Of a stretch of DNA of 64,000 nt, positions 1 through 12,200 are shown piece after piece. This DNA comes from Allium sativum (taxonomy: Eukaryota > Streptophyta > Magnoliopsida > Asparagales > Amaryllidaceae). Below the pieces are notes generated by a model. That model searched no databases. It was given only the letters and a program-made list of their open reading frames with translations, and was not told the origin of the DNA. Numbering within the stretch: position 1 is the stretch's first letter; each line of letters opens with the position of its first letter. The stretch covers positions 404,156,192 through 404,220,191 of the forward strand of contig CM060921.1 in NCBI GenBank assembly GCA_030737875.1. The letters run 5' to 3'. The position numbers were made by a program, and so were the translations under genes.

Positions 1-738
1 AATTTACGTTTAAATCACTACATTGAATTTTAAACGTACATTTCAAATTACCGGGGGCACATATTAACTCTAAAAATTCCATAAAAATATTTTCTAGCTT
101 CGTATTGACGATACGGTCCTAACAAAACTAGTTTCGTCGAATTCTGAGACCGTTTGAAAAATGGCCAATTTCCAGTCGATTAAAATCAACTGAAACCGGT
201 CAAACGCGTTTTCCTTTGCCACGCTCACATATTGATTCGAAAAATTATGAAATTTGGAATCTAACTATAATTTGACACTGCGGATCCAACAAAAGTGGTT
301 TCGTCAAAATCCGAGGTCATTTGCAAAATGTCCATTTTTAAGGGCCTGAATTCCATAGCGACTATTCAGAATTTTCAACTGGACATATCTTTTGATTCCC
401 GCTATGAAATCTTGATCTTTCGGATTCGTTGGAAAGATATCATCATTTAGATCCTATCATTTTTGGTTTCACTAAAATCCGGATTGTTTTGCACCCGGTA
501 CATTCAATTGAAGTTTGAAATCGAATTATCGAACTACCGCGCCATTTTCAATTCCTTTTATAATTATATATAAATATTTATATTCTAACGACGGTCTATA
601 TAAATATACACGTTCTAATTCTATTCAAAATAAATTTCTCGTCAATTATATTTAAAATAATCTATTTTAAATGTTCAAAATTCACTAAAATTTCCAAAAT
701 AAAAATTTTAAACTGGCCCAGATTTTCGGGTTATTACA
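1..738 (-). repeat. Family A LTR, partial (5' end of LTR on minus strand)
   Basis: Nearly identical to 7444-8177, 14841-15578 and 22288-23027. The minus-strand LTR starts at 738 with TGTAATAACCC next to a purine tract. It holds two copies of a module around CAGAATTCGACGAAACTAG (minus strand, roughly 60-360) that also recurs in C and D LTRs. Truncated by the window edge. Confidence 0.9.
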
Positions 739-751
739 ATCTCCCCCACTT
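739..751 (-). other. Polypurine tract, A unit 1
   Basis: The minus strand reads AAGTGGGGGAGAT directly before the LTR start TGTAAT. D has the same purine tract (56324-56336). It would prime plus-strand synthesis. Copies lie at 8178-8190 and 15579-15591. Confidence 0.85.
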
Positions 752-1646
752 AAAACTTTTCGTCCCCGAAAAGGAACAAAGTCGAAAGTGGTTTGATCAA
801 TCAACTCTACGTTCGATCTGGCTTGCCTTCTCCAACTTTTCAGTTTCTGAGAATTTTCAAAATTTCAAAAATTTGGCTAACACCCTAAATTTTCGAAAAA
901 TTTCGCCATAACCTCCCCTGCACCAGGAGCATCGGGGAATTTCAAATAGCTTCCCCGGTCCTTCAGATCTCAAAAAGAAAAAGAAAAATCCAAGCGGCTA
1001 GCCAAGCGGCTAGCCAATAGGCTCATAAAATCATCATCACCCAAACAAAACAGTAAATTATGTAGTAAACATGTACCTATTTGTCGGGCAAACAAACTTT
1101 ATTCTTCGGCTCTAGCCTCCTTGCTATGACCTGTTCAATGTAAGTATATGTATATGCAAGCAAATGCGACCAATTATCAATACAATTCAATATTTGATTA
1201 TATTAGGCTAAATGGTTAAAATTATCAAACAAATGAACAAACAACACAAACATCAATCAATTAGTGGATTAGAGTTTCAAATTCATAATTTTGATATATA
1301 TACAAAAAATCATGTTTTTGATGCCAATTCACAACAAATGTGTTCTAGCTATATTGGTTTTGGTTCTCACACCAGTCTAATGGAAATATATAGATATCAC
1401 ACCTTCGAAACACGAATATGAATACTGATGATGTGGCCACATCACCAGAATTATCCCCGGGTGTCTAGAATGTGACTCTATATCTATCCAGTATATTAAA
1501 ACTTCGACTATACGTTCATGACGCGTATACGCGAAATCTATATATACTCGATTGTCCATATTCAAAATAAATAAATATTCAAATACGTATAAAACGATTT
1601 AAATTTTTAAAACAAAATTGTTTTCATTTGAAAAATATACTCTTCA

Positions 1647-1687
1647 CACTCGTTCTAGGATACTACTGATCCTATCTCTAACGAGTT
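1647..1687 (-). ncRNA. Stem-loop downstream of PBS, A unit 1 (candidate packaging or dimer signal)
   Basis: In plus coordinates 1648-1654 pairs with 1680-1686 (7 bp) and 1657-1661 pairs with 1669-1673 (5 bp). A conserved AGAGAT internal loop sits on the 5' side of the minus-strand transcript. The same architecture, with changed but still paired arms, occurs in C (40855-40895) and D (51826-51866). The packaging role is inference. Confidence 0.65.
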
Positions 1688-1774
1688 ATTCTAATTGGAT
1701 ATTCCTAATCCAATATCTGATGAATTCTTTCGTATGGTTCTAATGTGTCTTGTTCTCGAGCTCTGTAAACCAAA

Positions 1775-1786
1775 GCTCTGATACCA
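1775..1786 (-). other. Primer-binding site (tRNA-iMet), A unit 1
   Basis: The minus strand reads TGGTATCAGAGC, the usual plant LTR-retrotransposon site complementary to the 3' end of initiator tRNA-Met. It lies 3 nt after the LTR end at 1790. This fixes element orientation as minus. The match to D is exact. Confidence 0.92.
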
Positions 1787-4659
1787 AACTGAGACGACCC
1801 GAACTTCCCCGTGAAGGAAAGCACGGATAGAATTGAGGACAAGACAAAATAGAACGCAAACAGAAGAACATTTCATTGTATATTACAACAATGCATCAGA
1901 TTACAATAACATACAGAGTATAAATGAATAAATTACATTCGACAAATATCAGAGATTACAATAAATTACAAAGCAACGGAAAATAATACAAAATCACAAC
2001 TAGAAGTGATACACGGATACAGAGCTTTCCGAGCATCGTTCCAGTTGTAAATCAGGACCCTATGAATATAAATCTGCAAAACCAAAACTACTAGCTGCCC
2101 ATGCGGAAAATAGGGGCACCCAGAGTTTAGGTTAAAACAATAAACTCCAGGTCAGTCATGGGACTGGTGTGAGAACTAAAACAGTTATTAATATTGGTTT
2201 TAAAGTTAGGTAAATCAAGGGACCACGCCGTATAACACAGAACGGGTTTCCTCCCAAGAATACCAGTGCATAGAACAAACAGCGCGATGCTAAATAAAGA
2301 AAAATGAAGCTGTTATAAGACCCAGGTCCCATCACACAATGCAACGCAAGCCGGAGGATAGGGTTTTTACCTTATAACAGCCAAAGCATGCTTGATACGT
2401 TTAAAACACATTATTTGATACTACAATAAGTGTATAGTGTCAAAACAATTCAAATCATAAATATCAATCATAGGCGGCATGGGTACCATCTATCATGTCG
2501 CCATACTAGTTCTACAATTAAAACCGCAATACACGTATTGGAAATTGGATTTCTGTCATGAGTCGAGGCAAGGGGCAAGCTCCTCTCCGCGTTCGAGACA
2601 CTCTAGCAAATGTCCCAGGACCCCACTATGATCCTTGGATCTTCAGGGCCGGTCCTCTCTTACTTTTGAGGATTAATTATTCCTGAACACACGTTTCCCG
2701 GTCCTTACAGACCTATATCCGAGGCGCCTCATATCCAACAACCACACAGGTGAAAAGTATATAAATGTCAGGGCTGGTAGGCCACTGACACCACCCTAGC
2801 TAGAAAGAAACGTCGTGCTCTCCCTGCAGTCACTATCCCGTTTTTGACTCATACCGAGGTGTGAGGCTCGCGAATTCATGCTATACACAAAGCTACGCCA
2901 CATAGGCCGTGCTTTGATCATCAACCACAAGACTTTGCTTTTCAACAGAAGCCCTGATCAATTGCCACTTACGCGTGCCACATTGGCAATTCACTCCGTG
3001 CGACTGATGTCCATCGATATACAACCTCTGAGCTCGTACGTCTCAGAGAAGGGCGTTAAGCAAGAGAATAAATTCTCCGCCTCCAAACAGATGTATATTT
3101 AATAGAGATCAATCAACACAGAATAAAATCCAATGTCAGACACACAATCCATTTACAAGTTCGTTCTGGGTCTGAACGAAACCGGAGGCACTTTCCTCGC
3201 ATATCCATCCATCTCCAAGTACGTCTGGACGATCACCAACTGTTTCCCTCATCCTGGGTGTACAGCCCAATCAAGATCATCAGTAATCCCCCAAACGATG
3301 TGAAGACTTCCGGTCTTCAACCACCATCTTCATCTTCGACATCTCGTCGAATCGGTTATTCAGAATGGGTATAAACCCGGCCTTTCTGAATAACCCACGT
3401 ATATAATAAACGAATGTTACACAAACACAACAAACGCCTCATTCCAATTCAGAATATTCTTTTATTCACAAAAACACATTCTTAGGGAAATGTTCCCATT
3501 AATTTTATCCAAGATAAATTCTTCTAAATTTATTCTATAATCTTCCTTTGGATATCATTTCAAACTAGTCGGGATTAACGAACCACACCGAAGTAATTAT
3601 TTATTTTATTTCCCAATCCCAACCTATATATCCCATGGAGAAAACTGGTAATACTCCACATCTAACACCACGGTGTTATCGGTAAAATTAATTACCATTT
3701 CACGTTCAAATCTAATTAAAGATTTAACTATCGCTTTGGAGCAAAACTGGTGGTACTCCATTCTCGATCACCTTTCAAATTTGATAATTTAAATTATCAA
3801 TTCACATTTTTAATCTAATTAAAGGTTCATTAAAACTCTACTTAGTTCTAATCTTTTCAAAAATCAACATCTTGCCTTTAATTGGGTTAAAGAACCAATG
3901 TCATCTAAAACACGATCCACGATAAACCCAAATCACATTTGATATTAAATACAAGGCTCTGAATAGAAAATATATCGGCTTATATTCAATATCAAATTCT
4001 GAAACCAAAAAATATCATATTGGAAATAACGATATAAAATATATCTTTCAAATTCCCATAACAATATCTGTTTAGTCACGAAATCCAACATCGAAATATT
4101 CCGAAGATAATTTCGATTCAGCTCCAGTCCAATCCACGTATTGGGAATATTGATTACTTTTAAAATCACTTTCAAATTCAATTTATTTATTTTAAAAATA
4201 AATTGATTTCAATTCTAGTTCAAAACTAGTTCATTTCGATAAAAATCTATTTTTATCTTTTCAAATGTGGAATTCTTCAGCCCAATTCTTTCCAATTCAC
4301 ATATTTTGATTTTACACAAATTATAGATATTTTTAATAATTTTATCAAGGCCCGTACAGTCGATTTCCATCAACGACCATCGAACTGCACTTACAGCGAC
4401 CTTTTCTGAAATTGATTTGGACATAATTCCAAATCCAACCGTTAGATTTCAAATTTCTAGTATTCATTGGAAAGCTCTTTTCGATACGAACCCAACGGTT
4501 CCAGTTTTAGGAGAATCCGACGATCGGATCTCCCGCAATGCCCGTTTGAAATAAATGGTCGAAATTCACGAACTGCCGCGGCGCGTTCTATTCAGGCCAT
4601 TATATTATATATATAATATATATAATATATATTTCGTCGAATTCTATTTAAAACGAGTT

Positions 4660-4980
4660 TTATAAATCGTTTTAAATTCGTTTCTAAAACAATTCAACTT
4701 CAACATTCAATTTCAAATCGATTTGATTTCAATTCAACTCGAATTCATTTCCATTTTATTTAATTCGAATTCAAATTCGTTTCAATTCAATTCAAATTCA
4801 AATTCGTTTCAATTCAAATTGATTTCAATTTAATTTCGATTCGAATTCAATTAAATTTCAGTTCGTTTTCAATTCAACTTGAATTTGTTTTATATTCAAT
4901 TCCATTCGAAGTCCTTTTATATTCAATTCAAATTCGTTTTCTTTTCAATTCGAATTTTCTATAATATTCATTTTAATTTG
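4660..4980. repeat. Degenerate TTCAAATTCG / TTTCAATTC repeats in A LTR
   Basis: Successive imperfect copies of TTCAATTCAAATTCGTTTC-like words fill about 300 bp. The same block recurs at about 12100-12410 and 19530-19840. It lies beside an AT palindrome block (4604-4635). Low complexity, not coding. Confidence 0.8.
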
Positions 4981-5079
4981 AATAAAATCGATATAAATAT
5001 CGTTCATGTCAAAATGGCGCAAAACTAATCAACACGGCTTTATATTTTTCACAACTTCTTTATTCTATTCAACAAATGA

Positions 5080-5360
5080 ATATTTTTCCCATTCAACACA
5101 TGAATCTATATTTCTTTCAACACACGACTAATCTCAACACATGAGTGCTGTCAACACATCACTATTGTTGTTATGTAAAATATTTTATAAAACTATGGTA
5201 TCTATCGTTTGATTTTAATTAGACTCCACCGTGAAGTAGATTCTAATGGTAAATATGATAAAGATGTAATTTATTTTATTTAAAATATTTTACTGAACAC
5301 ATGAATAGTTTCAACACATGATCATCGTCAACACATGACTATTTTTATATTCAACACATG
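5080..5360. repeat. CAACACATGAA cluster in A LTR
   Basis: The word CAACACATGA recurs about eight times at irregular spacing, together with CAACACACGA variants. The reverse complement (TCATGTGTTGA) appears in the D LTR around 49020-49270, supporting common ancestry of the A and D LTRs. Counterparts lie at about 12510-12800 and 19920-20190. Confidence 0.75.
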
Positions 5361-6249
5361 AATTTTCTTTTATAATATTCATTATTTTCCCGATTGGAAT
5401 GAGGCCCAATCAATCACCATATAATGTTCATTATATGGATTTCCATACATCACACGTATATAATAGCATTGAAAAATAATCAACCATCAACCAAAGTGCA
5501 CTACACTGTATAAGCATCAAATATAGATATCTGACGCTTATAACAGCCTGTCAATCGATCGATCGACATATTTAATCAATCAGGATGAGTGAACTTCAAA
5601 TTTCATCCCAACACCCGTGTGGGGTTTCAAACAATCAAACACAGATTTTATTTGTGCAGTTGGGCGACGTGTAAAATTTATCGACCCAATCGATATCAGT
5701 CAAATCAGTGTATATAAACAAATCGGCCGATTTGTTTATAAATATTCATTTATCCACTTTCACGTCAAAAATTATATTTTTAACGATAAACATTTTTGTT
5801 TTAACACATGAATTTCTATTCAGTTCATTTATTCAATAAAATGATATTCTTATTTTTCTAACATATTTTAGAAAATTTCGGCGGCATAACAGTACGATAC
5901 TAGAAACGGAACAAGGCCTAGCCTTATCCCCGGTCTAGTGAAGGCCCACGCCATTCACACATCAATCAAATCCATTCTGTATCACCAAACAATTCAATTC
6001 AAACCAATTAGACTAACTAACTACACAATCGAACAATTTAACAAACAAGTCATCCATGGTCTGTGGATGACGGGTGTCGGGTGCTACTAAGCACCGTCTG
6101 CATCCTAGTATATATATATATAACTAGAAAAAGAGAATTTGAGTGAGAAGTTCTCACCGAAAGCTATCCAATACCACGACACTCCTATTGTAGAGATCTT
6201 CGTCGTTCTCGCCTTTTCTTCTTCTTTGTTGCCCCTAGCCACTACATAT

Positions 6250-6700
6250 ATAAAAATCACACATTTTTATATTTTGATGTCTTTAAAATAAAAATCAAAT
6301 TTTTATTTATTCACTTTCAATTTAAAAATCATATTTTTATAATTACTTCATATATTTAGAAATCGAATTTTTACTATGCTATTCAATATATAAAAATCAA
6401 ATTTTTACTACGATGTTCAATATATAAAGATCTCGCCTTTTTAAATATAAAGACTTCATCTTTACAAAAATATAGATTTTCACCTTTATAAAAATCACCA
6501 CTTTATTTCAACGTATATAAAATAAAAATCAGATTTTTATTTCGCTACATATACAAATATGATATTTTTATATTCTCTATCTCATAAAGATTATATTTTT
6601 AATCCACTACATAAGTAAAAATCAAATTTTTATCGCTACTACTTCATATAGAAAAATTATATTTTTACATTGCTAAAAATCACGTCTTTATATCATGAGA
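6250..6700. repeat. AAAAATC(A/C)AATTTTT hairpin repeats in A LTR
   Basis: More than a dozen short imperfect palindromes with AAAAAT and ATTTTT arms around a 3-4 nt centre recur every 30-50 bp. The D LTR has the same palindromes (48890-49165). Each could fold as a small stem-loop in the LTR transcript. Confidence 0.75.
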
Positions 6701-6743
6701 AATCATATCTTTCCTACATGAAAAATCTCATCTTTATGTTTTT

Positions 6744-6830
6744 AAAAATCTGTTCTTTTGCATTTTAAAAATCTGTTCTTTTGCATTACATAAAAATCTG
6801 TTCTTTTGCATTACATAAAAATCTGTTTGA
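6744..6830. repeat. ~25-bp tandem repeat AAAAATCTGTTCTTTTGCAT, copy-number variable between units
   Basis: Unit 1 has three full copies plus a partial. The matching block in unit 2 (14174-14230) has two and in unit 3 (21580-21685) four, one with a substitution. This is replication-slippage variation between otherwise near-identical LTRs. Confidence 0.85.
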
Positions 6831-6925
6831 AAATCAAATATAAATCAGTTTTAAAACAAATAGAATTTAGTTTTTAGACAAAATTAAAATGAGTTTTTAA
6901 ATTAAATAATAAAAAAAAACATAAA

Positions 6926-7200
6926 ACTCACCCTGTAATTTTCGCCACAGAATCGAAGCTAGGGGGGTTTCACCTTCGTCGGAGGGGGCTTCGGGTGGCT
7001 CGAGGGTGGGCTTCGCGGCTCACGGCGGCGCCAGGGGGAGTGCGGGTTCGGGTCTAGGGGGGTGCGGCGCGTCGAGGTGGTGGAGGAGACGAAGTAGCGG
7101 CAGCGCAGCACATGAGTGGGGGGGCGGCTGTCGCGTTCGTCGAGGAGGGGAAGCAAGGGCGGCGGCGAACGCCTGGAGGCGGCGGCTTCTCAAGGAGGAG
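6926..7200 (-). promoter_or_regulatory. GC-rich leader with splice-donor-like end in A LTR
   Basis: A strikingly GC-rich block sits inside AT-rich LTR just downstream (minus strand) of a TATA-like box. It ends in CAGGGTGAGT, a strong 5' splice-site match with the GT at 6931-6930. A similar TATA-leader-donor order occurs in D, B and C LTRs. Open frames across it are proline- or glycine-rich translations of GC-rich DNA and differ in frame between units, so I do not call a protein. Confidence 0.5.
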
Positions 7201-7276
7201 CGATTTGTTTTTTTTTCCTTTTTTTTTATTTCTGTTCGAATGAATTGAAAAATAAGGGGGGGGGGGGTATATGAGA

Positions 7277-7286
7277 ATTTATATAT
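7277..7286 (-). promoter_or_regulatory. TATA-like box in A LTR
   Basis: The minus strand reads ATATATAAAT about 40 bp before the pyrimidine-rich start of the GC-rich leader. It recurs in units 2 (near 14673-14682) and 3 (near 22121-22130). It would place U3 at about 0.9 kb and leave about 5.4 kb of R/U5. Confidence 0.45.
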
Positions 7287-9073
7287 TTTAATATTATTTT
7301 AATTTTTAATTCAAAAAGTTGACTTTCACATACGACCTCTAAACGAGGCCCACCGCCTGTCGTCCATAGCGTTTCACCCCCATTCCGAACACAATGGGAT
7401 ATGTATCGTAGGTTGATTTGATCGTTACAATCAGTTTCCGTTAAATTTACGTTTAAATCACTACATTGAATTTTAAACGTACATTTCAAATTACCGGGGG
7501 CACATATTAACTCTAAAAATTCCATAAAAATATTTTCTAGCTTCGTATTGACGATATGGTCCTAACAAAACTAGTTTCGTCGAATTCTGAGACCGTTTGA
7601 AAAATGGCCAATTTCCAGTCGATTAAAATCAACTGAAACCGGTCAAACGCGTTTTCCTTTGCCACGCTCACATATTGATTCGAAAAATTATGAAATTTGG
7701 AATCTAACTATAATTTGAGCGGATCCAACAAAAGTGGTTTCGTCGAAATCCGAGGTCATTTGCAAAATGTCCATTTTTAAGGGCCTGAATTCCATAGCGA
7801 CTATTCAGAATTTTCAACTGGACATATCTTTTGATTCCCGCTATGAAATCTTGATCTTTCGGATTCGTTGGAAAGATATCATCATTTAGATCCTATCATT
7901 TTTGGTTTCACTAAAATCCGGATTGTTTTGCACCCGGTACATTCAATTGAAGTTTGAAATCGAATTATCGAACTACCGCGCCATTTTCAATTCCTTTTAT
8001 AATTATATATAAATATTTATATTCTAACGATGGTCTATATAAATATACACATTCTAATTCTATTCAAAATAAATTTCTCGTCAATTTTATTTAAAATAAT
8101 CTATTTTAAATGTTCAAAATTCACTAAAATTGCCAAAATAAAAATTTTAAACTGGCCCAGATTTTCGGGTTATTACAATCTCCCCCACTTAAAACTTTTC
8201 GTCCCCGAAAAGGAACAAAGTCGAAAGTGGTTTGATCAATCAACTCTACGTTCGATCTGGCTTGCCTTCTCCAACTTTTCAGTTTCTGAGAATTTTCAAA
8301 ATTACAAAAATTTGGCTAACACCCTAAATTTTCGAAAATTTTTGCCATAACCTCCCCTGCACCGGGAGCATCGGGGAATTTCAAATAGCTTCCCCGGTCC
8401 TTCAGATCTCAAAAAGAAAAAGAAAAAGCCAAGCGGCTAGCCAATAGGCTCATAAAATCATCATCACCCAAACAAAACAGTAAATTATGTAGTAAACATG
8501 TACCTATTTGTCGGGCAAACAAACTTTATTCTTCGACTCTAGCCTCCTTGCTATGACCTGTTCAATGTAAGTATATGTGTATGCAAGCAAATGCGACCAA
8601 TTATCAATACAATTCAATATTTGATTATATTAGGCTAAATGGTTAAAATTATCAAACAAATGAACAAACAACACAAACATCAATCAATTAGTGGATTAGA
8701 GTTTCAAATTCATAATTTTGATATATATACAAAAAATCATGTTTTTGATGCCAATTCACAACAAATGTGTTCTAGCTATATTGGTTTTGGTTCTCACACC
8801 AGTCTAATGGAAATATATAGATATCACACCTTCGAAACACGAATATGAATACTGATGATGTGGCCACATCACCAGAATTATCCCCGGGTGTCTAGAATGT
8901 GACTCTATATCTATCCAGTATATTAAAACTTTGACTATACGTTCATGACGCGTATACGCGAAATCTATATATACTCGATTGTCCATATTCAAAATAAATA
9001 AATATTCAAATACGTATAAAACGATTTAAATTTTTAAAACAAAATTGTTTTCATTTGAAAAATATACTCTTCA

Positions 9074-9114
9074 CACTCGTTCTAGGATACTACTGATCCT
9101 ATCTCTAACGAGTT
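9074..9114 (-). ncRNA. Stem-loop downstream of PBS, A unit 2
   Basis: Same sequence and pairing as 1647-1687 in unit 1. Confidence 0.62.
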
Positions 9115-9201
9115 ATTCTAATTGGATATTCCTAATCCAGTATCTGATGAATTCTTTCGTATGGTTCTAATGTGTCTTGTTCTCGAGCTCTGTAAACCAA
9201 A

Positions 9202-9213
9202 GCTCTGATACCA
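9202..9213 (-). other. Primer-binding site (tRNA-iMet), A unit 2
   Basis: Minus-strand TGGTATCAGAGC, 3 nt from the LTR end at 9217. Confidence 0.92.
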
Positions 9214-9216
9214 AAC

Positions 9217-12200
9217 TGAGACGACCCGAACTTCCCCGTGAAGGAAAGCACGGATAGAATTGAGGACAAGACAAAATAGAACGCAAACAGAAGAACATTT
9301 CATTGTATATTACAACAATGCATCAGATTACAATAACATACAGAGTATAAATGAATAAATTACATTCGACAAATATCAGAGATTACAATAAATTACAAAG
9401 CAGCGGAAAATAATACAAAATCACAACTAGAAGTGATACACGGATACAGAGCTTTCCGAGCATCGTTCCAGTTGTAAATCAGGACCCTGTGAATATAAAT
9501 CTGCAAAACCAAAACTACTAGCTGCCCGTGCGGAAAATAGGGGCACCCAGAGTTTAGGTTAAAACAATAAACTCCAGGTCAGTCATGGGACTGGTGTGAG
9601 AACTAAAACAGTTATTAATATTGGTTTTAAAGTTAGGTAAATCAAGGGACCACGCCGTATAACACGGAACGGGTTTCCTCCCAAGAATACCAGTGCATAG
9701 AACAAACAGCGCGATGCTAAATAAAGAAAAATGAAGCTGTTATAAGACCCAGGTCCCATCACACAATGCAACGCAAGCCGGAGGATAGGGTTTTTACCTT
9801 ATAACAGCCAAAGCATGCTTGATACGTTTAAAACACATTATTTGATACTACAATAAGTGTATAGTGTCAAAACAATTCAAATCATAAATATCAATCATAG
9901 GCGGCATGGGTACCATCTATCATGTCGCCATACTAGTTCTACAATTAAAACCGCAATACACGTATTGGAAATTGGATTTCTGTCATGAGTCGAGGCAAGG
10001 GGCAAGCTCCTCTCCGCGTTCGAGACACTCTAGCAAATGTCCCAGGACCCCACTATGATCCTTGGATCTTCAGGGCCGGTCCTCTCTTACTTTTGAGGAT
10101 TAATTATTCCTGAACACACGTTTCCCGGTCCTTACAGACCTATATCCGAGGCGCCTCATATCCAACAACCACACAGGTGAAAAGTATATAAATGTCAGGG
10201 CTGGTAGGTCACTGACACCACCCTAGCTAGAAAGAAACGTCGTGCTCTCCCTGCAGTCACTATCCCGTTTTTGACTCATACCGAGGTGTGAGGCTCGCGA
10301 ATTCACGCTATACACAAAGCTACGCCACATAGGCCGTGCTTTGATCATCAACCACAAGACTTTTCTTTTCAACAGAAGCCCTGATCAATTTCCACTTACG
10401 CGTGCCACATTGGCAATTCACTCCATGCGACTGATGTCCATCGATATACAACCTCTGAGCTCGTACGTCTCAGAGAAGGGCGTTCAGCAAGAGAATAAAT
10501 TCTCTGCCGCCAAACAGATGTTTATTTAATAGAGATCAATCAACACAGAATAAAATCCAATGTCAGACACACAATCCATTTACAAGTTCGTTCTGGGTCT
10601 GAACGAAACCGGAGGCACTTTCCTCGCATATCCATCCATCTCCAAGTACGTCTGGACGATCACCAACTGTTTCCCTCATCCTGGGTGTACAGCCCAATCA
10701 AGATCATCAGTAATCCCCCAAACGATGTGAAGACTTCCGGTCTTCAACCACCGTCTTCATCTTCGACATCTCGTCGAATCGGTTATTCAGAATGGGTATA
10801 AACCCGGCCTTTCTGAATAACCCACGTATATAATAAACGAATGTTACACAAACACAACAAACGCCTCATTCCAATTCAGAATATTCTTTTATTCACAAAA
10901 ACACATTCTTAGGGAAATGTTCCCATTGATTTTATCCAAGATAAATTCTTCTAAATTTATTCTATAATCTTCCTTTGGATATCATTTCAAACTAGTCGGG
11001 ATTAACGAACCACACCGAAGTAATTATTTAGTTTATTTCCCAATCCCAACCTATATATCCCATGGAGAAAACTGGTAATACTCCACATCTAACACCACGG
11101 TGTTATCGGTAAAATTAATTACCATTTCACGTTCAAATCTAATTAAAGATTTAACTATCGCTTTGGAGCAAAACTGGTGGTACTCCATTCTCGATCACCT
11201 TTCAAATTTGATAATTTAAATTATCAATTCACATTTTTAATCTAATTAAAGGTTCATTAAAACTCTACTTAGTTCTAATCTTTTCAAAAATCAACATCTT
11301 GCCTTTAACTGGGTTAAAGAACCAATGTCATCTAAAACACGATCCACGATAAACCCAAATCACATTTGATATTAAATACAAGGCTCTGAATAGAAAATAT
11401 ATCGGCTTATATTCAATATCAAATTCTGAAACCAACAAATATCATATTGGAAATAACGATATAAAATATATCTTTCAAATTCCCATAACAATATCTGTTT
11501 AGTCACGAAATCCAACATCGAAATATTCCGAAGATAATTTCGATTCAGCTCCAGTCCAATCCACGTATTGGGAATATTGATTACTTTTAAAATCACTTTC
11601 AAATTCAATTTATTTATTTTAAAAATAAATTGATTTCAATTCTAGTTCAAAACTAGTTCATTTCGATAAAAATCTATTTTTATCTTTTCAAATGTGGAAT
11701 TCTTCAGCCCAATTCTTTCCAATTCACATATTTTGATTTTACACAAATTATAGATATTTTTAATAATTTTATCAAGGCCCGTACAGTCGATTTCCATCAA
11801 CGGCCATCGAACTGCACTTACAGCGACCTTTTCTGAAATTGATTTGGACATAATTCCAAATCCAACCGTTAGATTTCAAATTTATAATATTCATTGGAAA
11901 TCTCTTTTCGATACGAACCCAACGGTTCCAGTTTTAGGAGAATCCGACGGTCGGATCTCCCGCAATGCCCGTTTGAAATAAATGGTCGAAATTCACGAAC
12001 TGCCGCGGCGCGGCGCGTTCTATTCAGGCCATTATATTATATATATAATATATATAATATATATTTCATCGATTTCTATTTAAAACGAATTTTATAAATC
12101 GTTTTAAATTCGTTTCTAAAACAATACAACTTCTACATTCAATTTCAAATCGATTTGATTTCAATTCAACTCGAATTCATTTCCATTTTATTTAATTCGA

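Larger units (their letters stand above)
739..1789 (-). mobile_element. Family A internal region, unit 1 (non-coding)
   Basis: This 1.05 kb lies between two A LTRs. On the minus strand it starts with a primer site (1786-1775), then a stem-loop (1687-1647), and ends in a segment (about 1150-752) homologous to the 3' end of the C internal region and to mid-LTR sequence of D, followed by the purine tract (751-739). The short open frames here are not protein-like and none matches gag or pol. A 12-bp CAAGCGGCTAGC-type repeat near 986-1022 differs in copy number between units. Confidence 0.85.
1790..8177 (-). repeat. Family A LTR, complete copy 1 (6388 bp)
   Basis: Termini on the minus strand are TGTAATAACCCG (8177) and GTCTCA (1790), flanked by the purine tract and primer site. 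Minus-strand order: repeated CGACGAAACTAG modules (7800-7500), promoter-like box (7286-7277), GC-rich leader (7200-6956) ending in a splice-donor-like site (6931-6926), hairpin repeats (6700-6250), CAACACATGAA cluster (5360-5080), TTCAAATTCG repeats (4980-4660), then a U5-like end homologous to C and D, including a short CAGTC/GACTG hairpin (2153-2166). Over 6 kb is very long for an LTR. No coding capacity. Confidence 0.9.
8178..9216 (-). mobile_element. Family A internal region, unit 2 (non-coding)
   Basis: This 1039 bp is near-identical to the unit 1 internal region: purine tract at 8178-8190, stem-loop at 9074-9114, primer site at 9202-9213. It has one copy of the CAAGCGGCTAGC repeat near 8428, against two in unit 1. 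No coding capacity. Confidence 0.85.

Noticed and set aside
1212..1421. 69-codon plus-strand frame repeated identically in all three A units
   Set aside because: It is antisense to the element, lies in the non-coding interior, and is kept only because the units are recent near-identical copies.
1765..1790. GCTCTGATACCA resembling the 3' end of a tRNA gene
   Set aside because: There is no cloverleaf upstream. It abuts an LTR terminus and is the primer-binding site on the opposite strand.
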